From positions 1-12,612 of the forward strand of contig QWQL01000041.1 of assembly GCA_003670825.1 (NCBI GenBank): 12,612 nt of DNA, written 5' to 3'. Source of the stretch: Planctomycetota bacterium. Its GTDB lineage: Bacteria > Planctomycetota > Planctomycetia > Pirellulales > UBA1268. How positions within the stretch are numbered: the first letter of the stretch is position 1; each line of letters opens with the position of its first letter. The notes beneath the pieces were generated by a model, which made no database searches, had not been told where the DNA came from, and worked only from the letters and a program-made list of their open reading frames with translations. This document shows positions 1 through 6,880 of the stretch, in pieces. Made by a program: the position numbers and the translations under genes.

Positions 1-632
1 CCTGGTCGGGCCGCCGGTGCGCCGGCGCGAACGCCGCCGGTAGCGCTGCCAGGACGCGTCGGCGCCGGACCGGGCCGGGTGGCGGACGATGGCTGCCCTG
101 GGGTGCCCCCCGCTGCCGTCGGCAGCCGCGGTAGTCGTGGGCCTGACAATGTTCCAGATGTCGCCGGCGCCGGTTCGGGCACGCGGGTTCCCGGCAGTGA
201 GGGCCCTTGCGGGGATCGCTTGGCGGGCTCCTCGGGCATCTCGGGGGGCATCTCGGGGCCGACCTCCTCGGCAGCCAGGACGGCCTCCTCCGCGGTGACC
301 CGCGGCCTGCCGGTCAGCGGGTCAATCCCGGCGTTCAGCTGCATCTCGACCCGCCCGCGACGCATGCGGGCCCGCGCGACAGCCGCTTCGGATGCGTCGA
401 TCGTGCCGTTGCCATCGAGATCCCATTGCCGCACCAGTTCCTCGCGGCTCTGGCCAGCCGCAGGGGCCGACGGCACCATGCCTCGGCTCCGCAGGCCGCC
501 GGTCGGATCTGGCTCGTCCGCAGACTGGCCGTGGCCGAGCCGGTGCGTCGGGCCCAGGGCGACGGCGAGGATCACGGCCCCGAACATGGTGGGCCGGAGC
601 AGGCAGAGGAGCTGAGGCAATGGGACATGCAT
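1..632 (-). CDS. Secreted EF-hand protein with proline-rich tail, partial (runs off left edge)
   Basis: The frame is open from an ATG at 632 to the window edge: 210 codons and no stop, so the C-terminus is missing. Residues about 8-28 form a hydrophobic segment (LLCLLRPTMFGAVILAVALG) that looks like a signal peptide. A second ATG at codon 16 (587) is an alternative start. Residues 71-82 (DLDGNGTIDASE) are a canonical 12-residue EF-hand calcium loop, with D1, D3, N5, D9 and E12 in place. After residue about 125 the chain becomes rich in Pro, Gly and Ala with little predicted fold. Single EF-hand exported proteins are common in planctomycetes (general knowledge). The function is unknown; calcium binding in the envelope or outside the cell is inference. 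The gene starts 43 bases after the DppF-type ATPase gene on the same strand, so it may be the last operon member or have its own promoter. Only a weak AGGGA lies upstream of the start. Confidence 0.7.
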   Translation of the reverse strand, partial: MHVPLPQLLCLLRPTMFGAVILAVALGPTHRLGHGQSADEPDPTGGLRSRGMVPSAPAAGQSREELVRQWDLDGNGTIDASEAAVARARMRRGRVEMQLNAGIDPLTGRPRVTAEEAVLAAEEVGPEMPPEMPEEPAKRSPQGPSLPGTRVPEPAPATSGTLSGPRLPRLPTAAGGTPGQPSSATRPGPAPTRPGSATGGVRAGAPAARP

Positions 633-675
633 GGCGTGGATTCCCTGACGACCGCGACCCCGCCGCGTGACTCGC

Positions 676-1740
676 TCATTCTATCGCCGCGGAGGCTCCC
701 GCCACCAGCGCCGCGGCCATCCTTTCGGAGGCGAGTCGGGCGTCTCCGCCGGCCGCGCCGAGTTCCCGGGCCGCCACGTGGCAGTGAACCACATGGTTTC
801 CAAGCAGGGTTTGCGGCGGATCGATCGTCCGGCAGACGGGTTCGGCCAGCGGACACCGGGGATGAAACCGGCAGCCCGCCGGCGGTCGCGCCGGGCTCGG
901 CACGTCGCCCGTCAGCACGATCCGGCGGCGGCGGCGATGCAGATCGACCGTGGGCACCGCTGAGAACAGCGCGATCGTGTAGGGGTGGAGCGATTCCCGC
1001 CGCAGCTCGCCGGCCGTCGTCCGCTCGACGATCCGACCCAGGTACATCACCGCCACCTCATCGGCGACGTATTCCACCGCAGCGAGGTCGTGCGACACGA
1101 ACAGGTACGTCAGGCCGAGCCGTTCACGGAGCTCCACGAGCAGGTTGATCACCTGCGCCTGGATCGAGACGTCGAGCGCCGAGATCGGCTCATCGAGCAC
1201 GAGGAACTCGGGCTCGAGCACGACGGCCCGCGCGATCGCAATCCGCTGCCGCTGGCCTCCGGAAAACTCGTGCGGGTAGCGGGCGAGCGTGGCGGCCGGC
1301 ATCCCGGTGCGATCGAGGGCCGTGGTCATCCGGCTGAGCCGTTCGGCGGCATCGCCGAGGCGGTGGATCACGAGCCCCTCTTCGAGGATCTGCCGCACCG
1401 TCATTCGCGGATTGAGCGAGCCGTATGGATCCTGAAAGACGATCTGCATCCGGCGTCGTAGTTTTCGCAGCGCGCCGCCTCGCAGCCCGCGGACATCCTC
1501 GCCGCCGATCGAGACGTGGCCGCTGGTGGGCTCGACGAGCCTGAGAATACTACGGGCCACGGTGGTCTTTCCGCAGCCGCTCTCGCCGACGAGCCCGAGG
1601 GTGCGGCCCCGCGGGATCGTGAAGCTCACACCATCCACGGCCCGCACCGCCCCCACCTGCCGGCGCACGAGCCCACGGCGGATCGGGAAGTGCGTCTTCA
1701 GGTCGGTGACGCGGACAAGCGGTTCGGGAAGAGGAGTCAC
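676..1740 (-). CDS. Peptide ABC transporter ATP-binding protein, DppF/OppF type
   Basis: This is the second ATPase of the peptide importer, 354 residues, cytoplasmic and membrane-associated, powering uptake by ATP hydrolysis. Visible motifs are Walker A GESGCGKT at about 52-59, Q-loop Q103, signature FSGGQRQ at about 160-166, Walker B FLVLDEP with catalytic E184, and switch His217. The oligopeptide-type C-terminal domain begins with HPYT near 252. Four cysteines follow (C290, C296, C303, C320); the equivalent cluster in DppD-type proteins binds [4Fe-4S]. The frame extends upstream to 1791, but I choose the GTG at 1740. It overlaps the TGA of the preceding ATPase gene as GTGA, and a perfect GGAGGT sits six bases before it. 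The tail after residue about 325 is Ala-rich and probably disordered. Family assignment is secure; the transported substrate is not known. Confidence 0.95.
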   Translation of the reverse strand: MTPLPEPLVRVTDLKTHFPIRRGLVRRQVGAVRAVDGVSFTIPRGRTLGLVGESGCGKTTVARSILRLVEPTSGHVSIGGEDVRGLRGGALRKLRRRMQIVFQDPYGSLNPRMTVRQILEEGLVIHRLGDAAERLSRMTTALDRTGMPAATLARYPHEFSGGQRQRIAIARAVVLEPEFLVLDEPISALDVSIQAQVINLLVELRERLGLTYLFVSHDLAAVEYVADEVAVMYLGRIVERTTAGELRRESLHPYTIALFSAVPTVDLHRRRRRIVLTGDVPSPARPPAGCRFHPRCPLAEPVCRTIDPPQTLLGNHVVHCHVAARELGAAGGDARLASERMAAALVAGASAAIE

Positions 1741-2792
1741 GTTGCCACCTCCACGGCCCGGGGCACGCCCAAGTCGCCCGCATAGTGGCACCGCACGAAG
1801 TGCCCCGGCTCGATCTCCCGCAGCGGCGGCACGGCCGCGGCGCAGGCGGGGCCGGCTGAGTCGGCCGTCGGGCGGGCGTATCCGCAGCGGGGATGGAAGC
1901 GGCAGCCCGAGGGAAACTGCTGCGGTGGCGGCACCATGCCGGGAATCGTCCGCAGCGGCGGCCGGCTCCTTGTCCCGCCAGCCGTCGCAGGCGCGGCGTC
2001 GAGATCGGGCCGGGCCGCAAGCAGGCCGATCGTGTAGGGATGCAGCGGCCGCCGGAAGAGCATCTCGGCGGGGGCCTGCTCGACGATCCGCCCCGCGTAC
2101 ATCACCGCCACGTCGTCGCAGGTCTCGGCGACCACGCCGAGGTCGTGGGTGATCAGCAGGATCGCGGTGCCGAGGCGTCGGCGAAGGTCGGCGAGCAGGT
2201 CGAGGATCTGCGCCTGGATCGTCACGTCGAGGGCAGTTGTCGGCTCGTCGGCGATCACGAGATCGGGCTCGCAGGCCAGCGCCATGGCGATCATCACCCG
2301 CTGCCGCATGCCCCCGGAGAGCTGGTGGGGATATTCGTCGAGCCGCCGTTCGGGATCAGCCAGCCGCACGAGCGAGAGCATCTCGAGCGCCCGGGCCCGC
2401 GCTGCCTCCCGAGAACAGCCCTTGTGCAGCAGCACCGCCTCCGCCACCTGGTCGCCGACGGGAAACACGGGGTTGAGGCTGGTCATCGGCTCCTGGAAGA
2501 TCATGCCGATTCGGCCGCCGCGGACCTTTCTCAGCCGCGGCTCCGGCAGTGAGACCAGGTCGACCGGGCCGGCGGGCGAGTCGAGCAGGATCGACCCCGA
2601 TTCGATCACGCCCGGCGCCGCGACCAACCGGAGGATCGACATCGCCGTCACGCTCTTGCCGCAGCCACTCTCGCCGACCAGCCCGAGCGTGCGGCCCGGC
2701 TCGATGGCCAGCGACACGCCGTCGACCGCCGGCACGCGGCCGGTGGCCGTGTGGAATGCGGTGACGAGATTCCTGATGTCGAGGAGCGGCAT
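1737..2792 (-). CDS. Peptide ABC transporter ATP-binding protein, DppD/OppD type
   Basis: This is the first ATPase of the importer, 351 residues. It shows Walker A GESGCGKS (40-47), Q-loop Q100, signature LSGGMRQ (158-164), Walker B LVIADEP (178-184, E183) and switch His216. The oligopeptide transporter C-terminal domain starts at HPYT (251-254). Cys297, Cys303, Cys317 and Cys335 match the four-cysteine pattern that holds an iron-sulfur cluster in DppD-type ATPases (family knowledge; not proven here). The ATG at 2792 is chosen, four bases after the TAA of the permease gene. The longer frame from 2849 would overlap that gene by about 50 bases and adds residues that do not look like the family. 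Its end overlaps the next ATPase gene by four bases (GTGA). It presumably forms a heterodimer with the DppF-type subunit beneath the two permeases. Confidence 0.95.
   Translation of the reverse strand: MPLLDIRNLVTAFHTATGRVPAVDGVSLAIEPGRTLGLVGESGCGKSVTAMSILRLVAAPGVIESGSILLDSPAGPVDLVSLPEPRLRKVRGGRIGMIFQEPMTSLNPVFPVGDQVAEAVLLHKGCSREAARARALEMLSLVRLADPERRLDEYPHQLSGGMRQRVMIAMALACEPDLVIADEPTTALDVTIQAQILDLLADLRRRLGTAILLITHDLGVVAETCDDVAVMYAGRIVEQAPAEMLFRRPLHPYTIGLLAARPDLDAAPATAGGTRSRPPLRTIPGMVPPPQQFPSGCRFHPRCGYARPTADSAGPACAAAVPPLREIEPGHFVRCHYAGDLGVPRAVEVAT
1747..1752 (-). promoter_or_regulatory. Shine-Dalgarno site for the DppF-type gene
   Basis: GGAGGT on the minus strand lies six bases before the GTG at 1740. 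It is inside the last codons of the upstream ATPase gene. It decides the start at 1740 over the longer ATG-initiated frame beginning at 1791, and together with the GTGA overlap suggests translational coupling. Confidence 0.75.
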
Positions 2793-2796
2793 CGCC

Positions 2797-3861
2797 TTAC
2801 TTCCGCGCCTCCCGCAGCCGGGGGTCGGTCGATTCCTGCAGGCCCTCACCGATCAGGTTGTAGGCGAGCACCGTGAGGAAGATCGCGGCGCCGGGAAAAA
2901 CCACCAGCCACCACATGCCGAGGTTCGAACGGGCGCCGTTGAGGACCGAACCCCAGCTGGCCGACGGTGGTGGCGGGCCGAAGCCCAGGAAGGAAAGCCC
3001 GCTCTCCGTGAGGATCGCCGAGGCGATACCGAACGTGATCGGCACCAGGATCGGGGCCAGGGCGTTGGGGAGCACGTGTCGCAGCATGATCCGCAGCGGA
3101 CCGGCACCGGCGGCGCGGGCGGCGGTGACGTACTCGCTCGACTTCAGGCGGAGGAACTCACCGCGGGTGAGCCGCGCGATGCCCGTCCAGCCGGTGAAGC
3201 CGATGATCGCCATCGTGTGCCAGATCGTCGGCTTCTCGATGATCGCCACGATCGAAAGAATCAGGACCAGCGTGGGAACGCACATCACGATCTCGGTGAC
3301 GCGGCTGGTGAGCGTGTCGATCCAGCCGCCGAAGTAGCCCCCCACAGCGCCCACCACGATGCCGATCGTGCCGGCAATGCCCATCGACACGAAGCCCACC
3401 AGCAGCGCCACGGTCGTGCCGTGCACCATCTTTGCGAGCACGTCGACTCCCGCCTGATCGGTGCCAAAGAGATTGTTCCAGCTGGGCCGCCCCTGATCCA
3501 TCGCCGGATTCTCCGGCCGGCCGGGCCACTCGTCGTTTCGCACGCTGCGGTAGGGATCCTGAAAGAACAGCGGCCAGAGTGCCCAGCTCTCGGGATCCTT
3601 CGCGGCGAGGTTGCGGGGGTACGTGCCGCGGAACTTGTCTTTGGTAAAGATCGCGGGCTCGAGGCGGCGGTCAAAGTACCCCAGGCAGGGGGCGTAGAGC
3701 CGCCCCTTGTAGCGACAGAGCACCGGCTTCGTGCCGGCGATCGCCGGGGCGAACGCGGCCACCACCACGAGAAAACCCACAAACGCGAGGCCGCCGACCG
3801 CCAGCGGCCGGCAGCGGTAGCGGCGCCATGCCTCCGCCCAAAAGCCATGCGAACGCTCCAT
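2797..3861 (-). CDS. Peptide ABC transporter permease, DppC/OppC type with enlarged first loop
   Basis: This is an inner-membrane permease subunit of 354 residues, somewhat longer than the roughly 300 usual for DppC. TM1 lies at about 20-42, followed by an extra-long extracytoplasmic loop at about 43-135. The family landmark (LFGTDQAGVDVLAKM, 131-145) then leads into the transport domain. The cytoplasmic coupling (EAA) loop is at about 243-267 (AARAAGAGPLRIMLRHVLPN), and a typical ESGLSFLGFG follows at about 286-295. In the landmark, Val replaces the Arg usually seen in GRDV. The loop, with its KPVLCRYKG and WALWP segments, recalls YejE of the E. coli YejABEF importer (from memory). I choose the ATG at 3861, which overlaps the DppB-type stop as TGATG. 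The frame open to 4137 is an upstream extension inside that gene. Substrate unknown. Confidence 0.93.
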   Translation of the reverse strand: MERSHGFWAEAWRRYRCRPLAVGGLAFVGFLVVVAAFAPAIAGTKPVLCRYKGRLYAPCLGYFDRRLEPAIFTKDKFRGTYPRNLAAKDPESWALWPLFFQDPYRSVRNDEWPGRPENPAMDQGRPSWNNLFGTDQAGVDVLAKMVHGTTVALLVGFVSMGIAGTIGIVVGAVGGYFGGWIDTLTSRVTEIVMCVPTLVLILSIVAIIEKPTIWHTMAIIGFTGWTGIARLTRGEFLRLKSSEYVTAARAAGAGPLRIMLRHVLPNALAPILVPITFGIASAILTESGLSFLGFGPPPPSASWGSVLNGARSNLGMWWLVVFPGAAIFLTVLAYNLIGEGLQESTDPRLREARK

Positions 3862-4847
3862 CAGTCCACGCTCACCCGGGGGTCGACGAGGCAGTAGAGC
3901 AGGTCGGCGAGCAACTGCCCAAGGAGCGTGAGCACGCTGAACATCAGCGTCAGCCCCATGATGGTCGGATAGTCGCGCTCGCGGATGCTCTCGAAGAACA
4001 GTCGGCCCATCCCGGGCCAGGTGAAAATCTGCTCGATGATGATCGAGCCGCCGATCAGCGACGGGAGCGAGAGCCCCAACAGCGTGACCAACGGGATCAG
4101 CGTGTTGCGGAAGGCGTGGTGGAAAAGCACCCGCCACGGGCCCGCCCCCTTGGCCCGCGCCGTGCGGATGTAGTCCTGGCGGACCGCCTCCTCCATGTTC
4201 GCCCGGATGAAGCGGATGTCGTAGGCGAGGCTGACGTAAGTCTGGCAGATGACCGGCAGGACCATGTGCCGCGCCACGTCGAGGATCCGTCCGCCGAGCG
4301 GCGCGTCTGGTGGCAGGTCGGTCATACCGAACAGCGGCAGTTCCCAGGCCGTGCCCCGCGACCAGACGGCGAACACGACCTGCAGAAACAGGGCGGCGAC
4401 GAAGGTGGGGAAGGAATAGAGAGCGTAGAGCACGAGGCTCACGATCCGCTCGTCGGGGCGGCCGCTGCGGGCGGAGGCATACAGCCCAAGCGGCACCGCT
4501 GCCAGCCAGATCAGGAGAAACGCGGTGCCCGAGATCAGCAGCGTGGGCCCGATGCGTTCGCCGATCAGCGTGGTCACGGGCTGCTTGCGGGTGATCGACC
4601 GTCCTAGGTCACCGCGGAGCAGATTCCGCGACCACTGCAGGTAGCCCTCGGGCCAGGACTGATCGAGGCCGTAGGCCCGCTGCATACGGGCGTAGTCTTC
4701 GGCGGTGATCCGTCGGCTCGGATCCTCTCCGAACTGGGCCGTGAGCGGGTTGCCGGGCATGTTGCGGGCGAGTCCGTAGACGACCACCGTGATCGCCACG
4801 AGCGTCACGCAGCCGAGCAGCAGCCGCCGGAGCAGGTAGGTCGCCAT
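3861..4847 (-). CDS. Peptide ABC transporter permease, DppB/OppB type
   Basis: This is the other inner-membrane permease, 328 residues, close to the family length. The N-terminus (MATYLLRRLLLGCVTLVAIT) is the standard first helix after a short basic start, followed by the family PGNP motif at 31-34. A soluble loop follows (about 35-95), then further helices near 100-125, 135-162 and 192-212. The EAA coupling loop is at about 225-247 (DYIRTARAKGAG). The IIIEQIFTWPGMG segment at about 269-281 and the C-terminal LVDPR are diagnostic of OppB-type subunits. The start is three bases after the TGA of the binding-protein gene and the stop overlaps the next permease's ATG by one base (TGATG). Expression is therefore probably coupled through the whole set. 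Confidence 0.95.
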   Translation of the reverse strand: MATYLLRRLLLGCVTLVAITVVVYGLARNMPGNPLTAQFGEDPSRRITAEDYARMQRAYGLDQSWPEGYLQWSRNLLRGDLGRSITRKQPVTTLIGERIGPTLLISGTAFLLIWLAAVPLGLYASARSGRPDERIVSLVLYALYSFPTFVAALFLQVVFAVWSRGTAWELPLFGMTDLPPDAPLGGRILDVARHMVLPVICQTYVSLAYDIRFIRANMEEAVRQDYIRTARAKGAGPWRVLFHHAFRNTLIPLVTLLGLSLPSLIGGSIIIEQIFTWPGMGRLFFESIRERDYPTIMGLTLMFSVLTLLGQLLADLLYCLVDPRVSVD

Positions 4848-4850
4848 CGA

Positions 4851-6824
4851 TCACTCAGCCCGCGGCTTCCACAGGCTCCCGGCCCCGGGTGAATAGTGGT
4901 AGGGGCCCCGCGGGCTGAACACGTAGCCCCGCAGCTGCTTTGAGAAGCCGTAGAAGCTGTTCCGCCAGAAGAGCCAGGTGTAGGGCTGATCTTCGTAGAG
5001 CATCTCCTGGATCCGGGCATACTTCTCGGCCCGCCGTCCGCGGTCGAGCTCGCGGCGGCCCTCGGTGAACAGGCGGTCGACCTCGGGATTGGAGTAGCCA
5101 CAGTAGTTCCGCATCTCGCCTGTCTTCCAGATATTCTCGGAGCTGTCGGGATCGGTGCCGGAGCCCCAGCCGGAGAAGCAGGCCTGGAAGCTCTTTTTCT
5201 GCATCATCTCCTGGAGCGTCGTGACCTCCACCGGCCGCACGTTGGCGATCACTCCGATCTGTTCCAGGTTTTCCTTGAGCAGCGTGCAGACGGCAATCCG
5301 AAACGGCTGCTGGTTGACCAGCACGGTGAACTCGAACGGCACGAGCCTGCCGTCGATCTCCTTGTCGCGGATGCCGTCGTTGTCGTGGTCGGTCCAGCCC
5401 GCCTCGTCGAGGAGCGCCTCGGCCGTGTCGAGATCCTGCTTGTAGGGCACGAGTTTCTTCGGGCTCGCCATCCACGAGTCGGGCGGATAGTTGCCGGCGC
5501 AGGGCTCGTACATCCCCAGGCAGATCTTTTCCAGCATCCGGTCGTGATCGAAGGCGTAGCTCATGGCCCGCCGCACGCGGCGGTCGGCGAAGAACGGCGA
5601 GCCGATATTCCAGGCGAAGTGAAAGCTCACCCATTCCGGCGCCGTTGCCTTGGTGTTGAGCCGGTGAAAGGCGTCGTCGACCGTCTGCGTGGTCCACTGC
5701 TCGGGCTGCAGGATCATCTCGTCGATCTCGCCCGACTTCAGCGCTAGCAGCGCCGTGTTGGGATCCTCGATGATCCGGAAGCGAATGTCCTTGAAATACG
5801 GCTCCTCGCGGACCACGCGGCCTTTCACGGTGCTCCAGTTCGCCCGCCGTCGCAGCACGATCTCCTGCCCGCGCTTCCGCGAGAGAATCTCATAGGGCCC
5901 GCCAGAGACGGGCTTCTCCTCGAGCTTCACGTGCTCGGGGCTGTCCTTGAGCGTGGGATCCTCCTCCCACGTCTTCTCGTAGACGTGCTTCGGGAGCACG
6001 GGGAAGTTGATGTTCCAGACGTTGGTGGCCAGCGGCTCCTTGTGGAAGAAGACGACGGTGCGGGTATCGTAGGCATGCACGCTTTGCATCTGGTCGGTGC
6101 CACTGCGGACCGCCGGCACGGGCACCCGCGGGTCCATGATCACCTGGTAGGTGAAGGCGATGTCGTGGGCCGTGATCGGCTCGCCGTCGTTCCACACGAG
6201 ATCATCTCGAAGGACGACCTTGTCGTAGAGCCCGTCGGCGCTCGTCTGCCAACTGATGACCGTCTCGGCGTTGGCAAATGGCTCGAGAAGCCGGTCGTAC
6301 GAGAACAGGCCGAAGCCCGTGAGCCCGAGGATGTCGAACTCCGCAGCGGAACTGATCAGGATCGGATTGGTGCTGCCGAGGTCACCGGCAACATGACGGT
6401 CGATCCGGGCCTCGAGGTCGGCCTGGCCGTCGTCGGGGAGCCGACCAAGCGCCGAAAGGATCTTGGCGTTGGCGGCGGCGGAATCGTTCGTGAGCGCCAG
6501 AGCCTCCGCGACCGAGCAGGCCACGGTCTCCTTCGCCTGCTGCTCCCGCAGCAGGGCCAGCGCGTCCTTGACCGGCCGGTCGATCCATTTCGCATCGCGG
6601 TCGAGGTCGGCCAGCGGCGGTGGCGCAAAGGCCGGTCGCTCGGCGACGGGCGGCGGCGGGGACGTGGCGGCCTGGCCGCTCGGTGACTCCCGCTCAGCCA
6701 CCAGCGGCGGCTCCGAGGCCGGCCGGCCGCAGCCGGGCAGGGCGAGCGCTGCGGCCATCGAGACGGTCAGGCAGATCCTGCCGACGATGTCCCCCGGGTT
6801 CGTCGGACGGAAGAAGATGGGCAT
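4851..6824 (-). CDS. Peptide-type ABC transporter substrate-binding lipoprotein (SBP_bac_5 family)
   Basis: This 657-residue extracytoplasmic binding protein should deliver ligand to the permeases encoded directly downstream. The N-terminus has a hydrophobic segment (17-31) ending LPGC, with Cys32 as the probable lipidated residue; Pro at -2 is slightly off the usual lipobox. Residues 35-72 are Pro/Ala/Ser-rich, and about 74-147 look helical and are not part of the usual fold. Family landmarks follow: LVWNDGEPITAHDIAF (209-224), a GGPYEI (308-313), RRVRRAMSYAFDHDRML (415-431), and the DHDNDGIRD loop (479-487) common before lobe II strands. The GTDPDSSENIW stretch (557-567) and the NPEVDRLF segment (579-586) are also typical. 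At 657 residues it exceeds the usual 500-550. The ATG at 6824 has GGGAGG five bases upstream. Ligand is unknown: peptides are the default, but family members also bind nickel, sugars or opines. Confidence 0.93.
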   Translation of the reverse strand: MPIFFRPTNPGDIVGRICLTVSMAAALALPGCGRPASEPPLVAERESPSGQAATSPPPPVAERPAFAPPPLADLDRDAKWIDRPVKDALALLREQQAKETVACSVAEALALTNDSAAANAKILSALGRLPDDGQADLEARIDRHVAGDLGSTNPILISSAAEFDILGLTGFGLFSYDRLLEPFANAETVISWQTSADGLYDKVVLRDDLVWNDGEPITAHDIAFTYQVIMDPRVPVPAVRSGTDQMQSVHAYDTRTVVFFHKEPLATNVWNINFPVLPKHVYEKTWEEDPTLKDSPEHVKLEEKPVSGGPYEILSRKRGQEIVLRRRANWSTVKGRVVREEPYFKDIRFRIIEDPNTALLALKSGEIDEMILQPEQWTTQTVDDAFHRLNTKATAPEWVSFHFAWNIGSPFFADRRVRRAMSYAFDHDRMLEKICLGMYEPCAGNYPPDSWMASPKKLVPYKQDLDTAEALLDEAGWTDHDNDGIRDKEIDGRLVPFEFTVLVNQQPFRIAVCTLLKENLEQIGVIANVRPVEVTTLQEMMQKKSFQACFSGWGSGTDPDSSENIWKTGEMRNYCGYSNPEVDRLFTEGRRELDRGRRAEKYARIQEMLYEDQPYTWLFWRNSFYGFSKQLRGYVFSPRGPYHYSPGAGSLWKPRAE

Positions 6825-6829
6825 CCGAG

Positions 6830-6835
6830 CCTCCC
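6830..6835 (-). promoter_or_regulatory. Strong Shine-Dalgarno site for the binding-protein gene
   Basis: GGGAGG on the minus strand lies five bases before the ATG at 6824, in the 56-base gap after ribBA. I see no convincing promoter or terminator hairpin in this gap, which leaves read-through from ribBA possible. Confidence 0.65.
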
Positions 6836-6880
6836 AGCCGTGGGGAAAACCAGGATGCTACGGCTGCGCGAGCCACCGGG

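Noticed and set aside
207..1148. 313-codon plus-strand open frame opposite the EF-hand and DppF-type genes
   Set aside because: The opposite strand carries an intact ABC ATPase and an EF-hand loop. This frame translates to Arg/Pro/Gly-rich sequence without motifs.
1741..1791. Upstream extension of the DppF-type ATPase to the ATG at 1791
   Set aside because: It would overlap the preceding ATPase gene by 55 bases and add a Gly/Arg-rich leader. The GTG at 1740 has a perfect GGAGGT and a GTGA overlap.
2149..3897. 582-codon plus-strand open frame opposite the DppC- and DppD-type genes
   Set aside because: It lies antisense to two well-supported transporter genes, and its translation is low-complexity, rich in Arg, His and Gly with no motif. 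Long antisense frames are expected in DNA with such GC-rich third positions.
3862..4137. Upstream extension of the DppC-type permease to the ATG at 4137
   Set aside because: The added 92 residues lie wholly inside the DppB-type gene and read as Arg/Pro/His-rich sequence. The ATG at 3861 begins right before the expected first helix.
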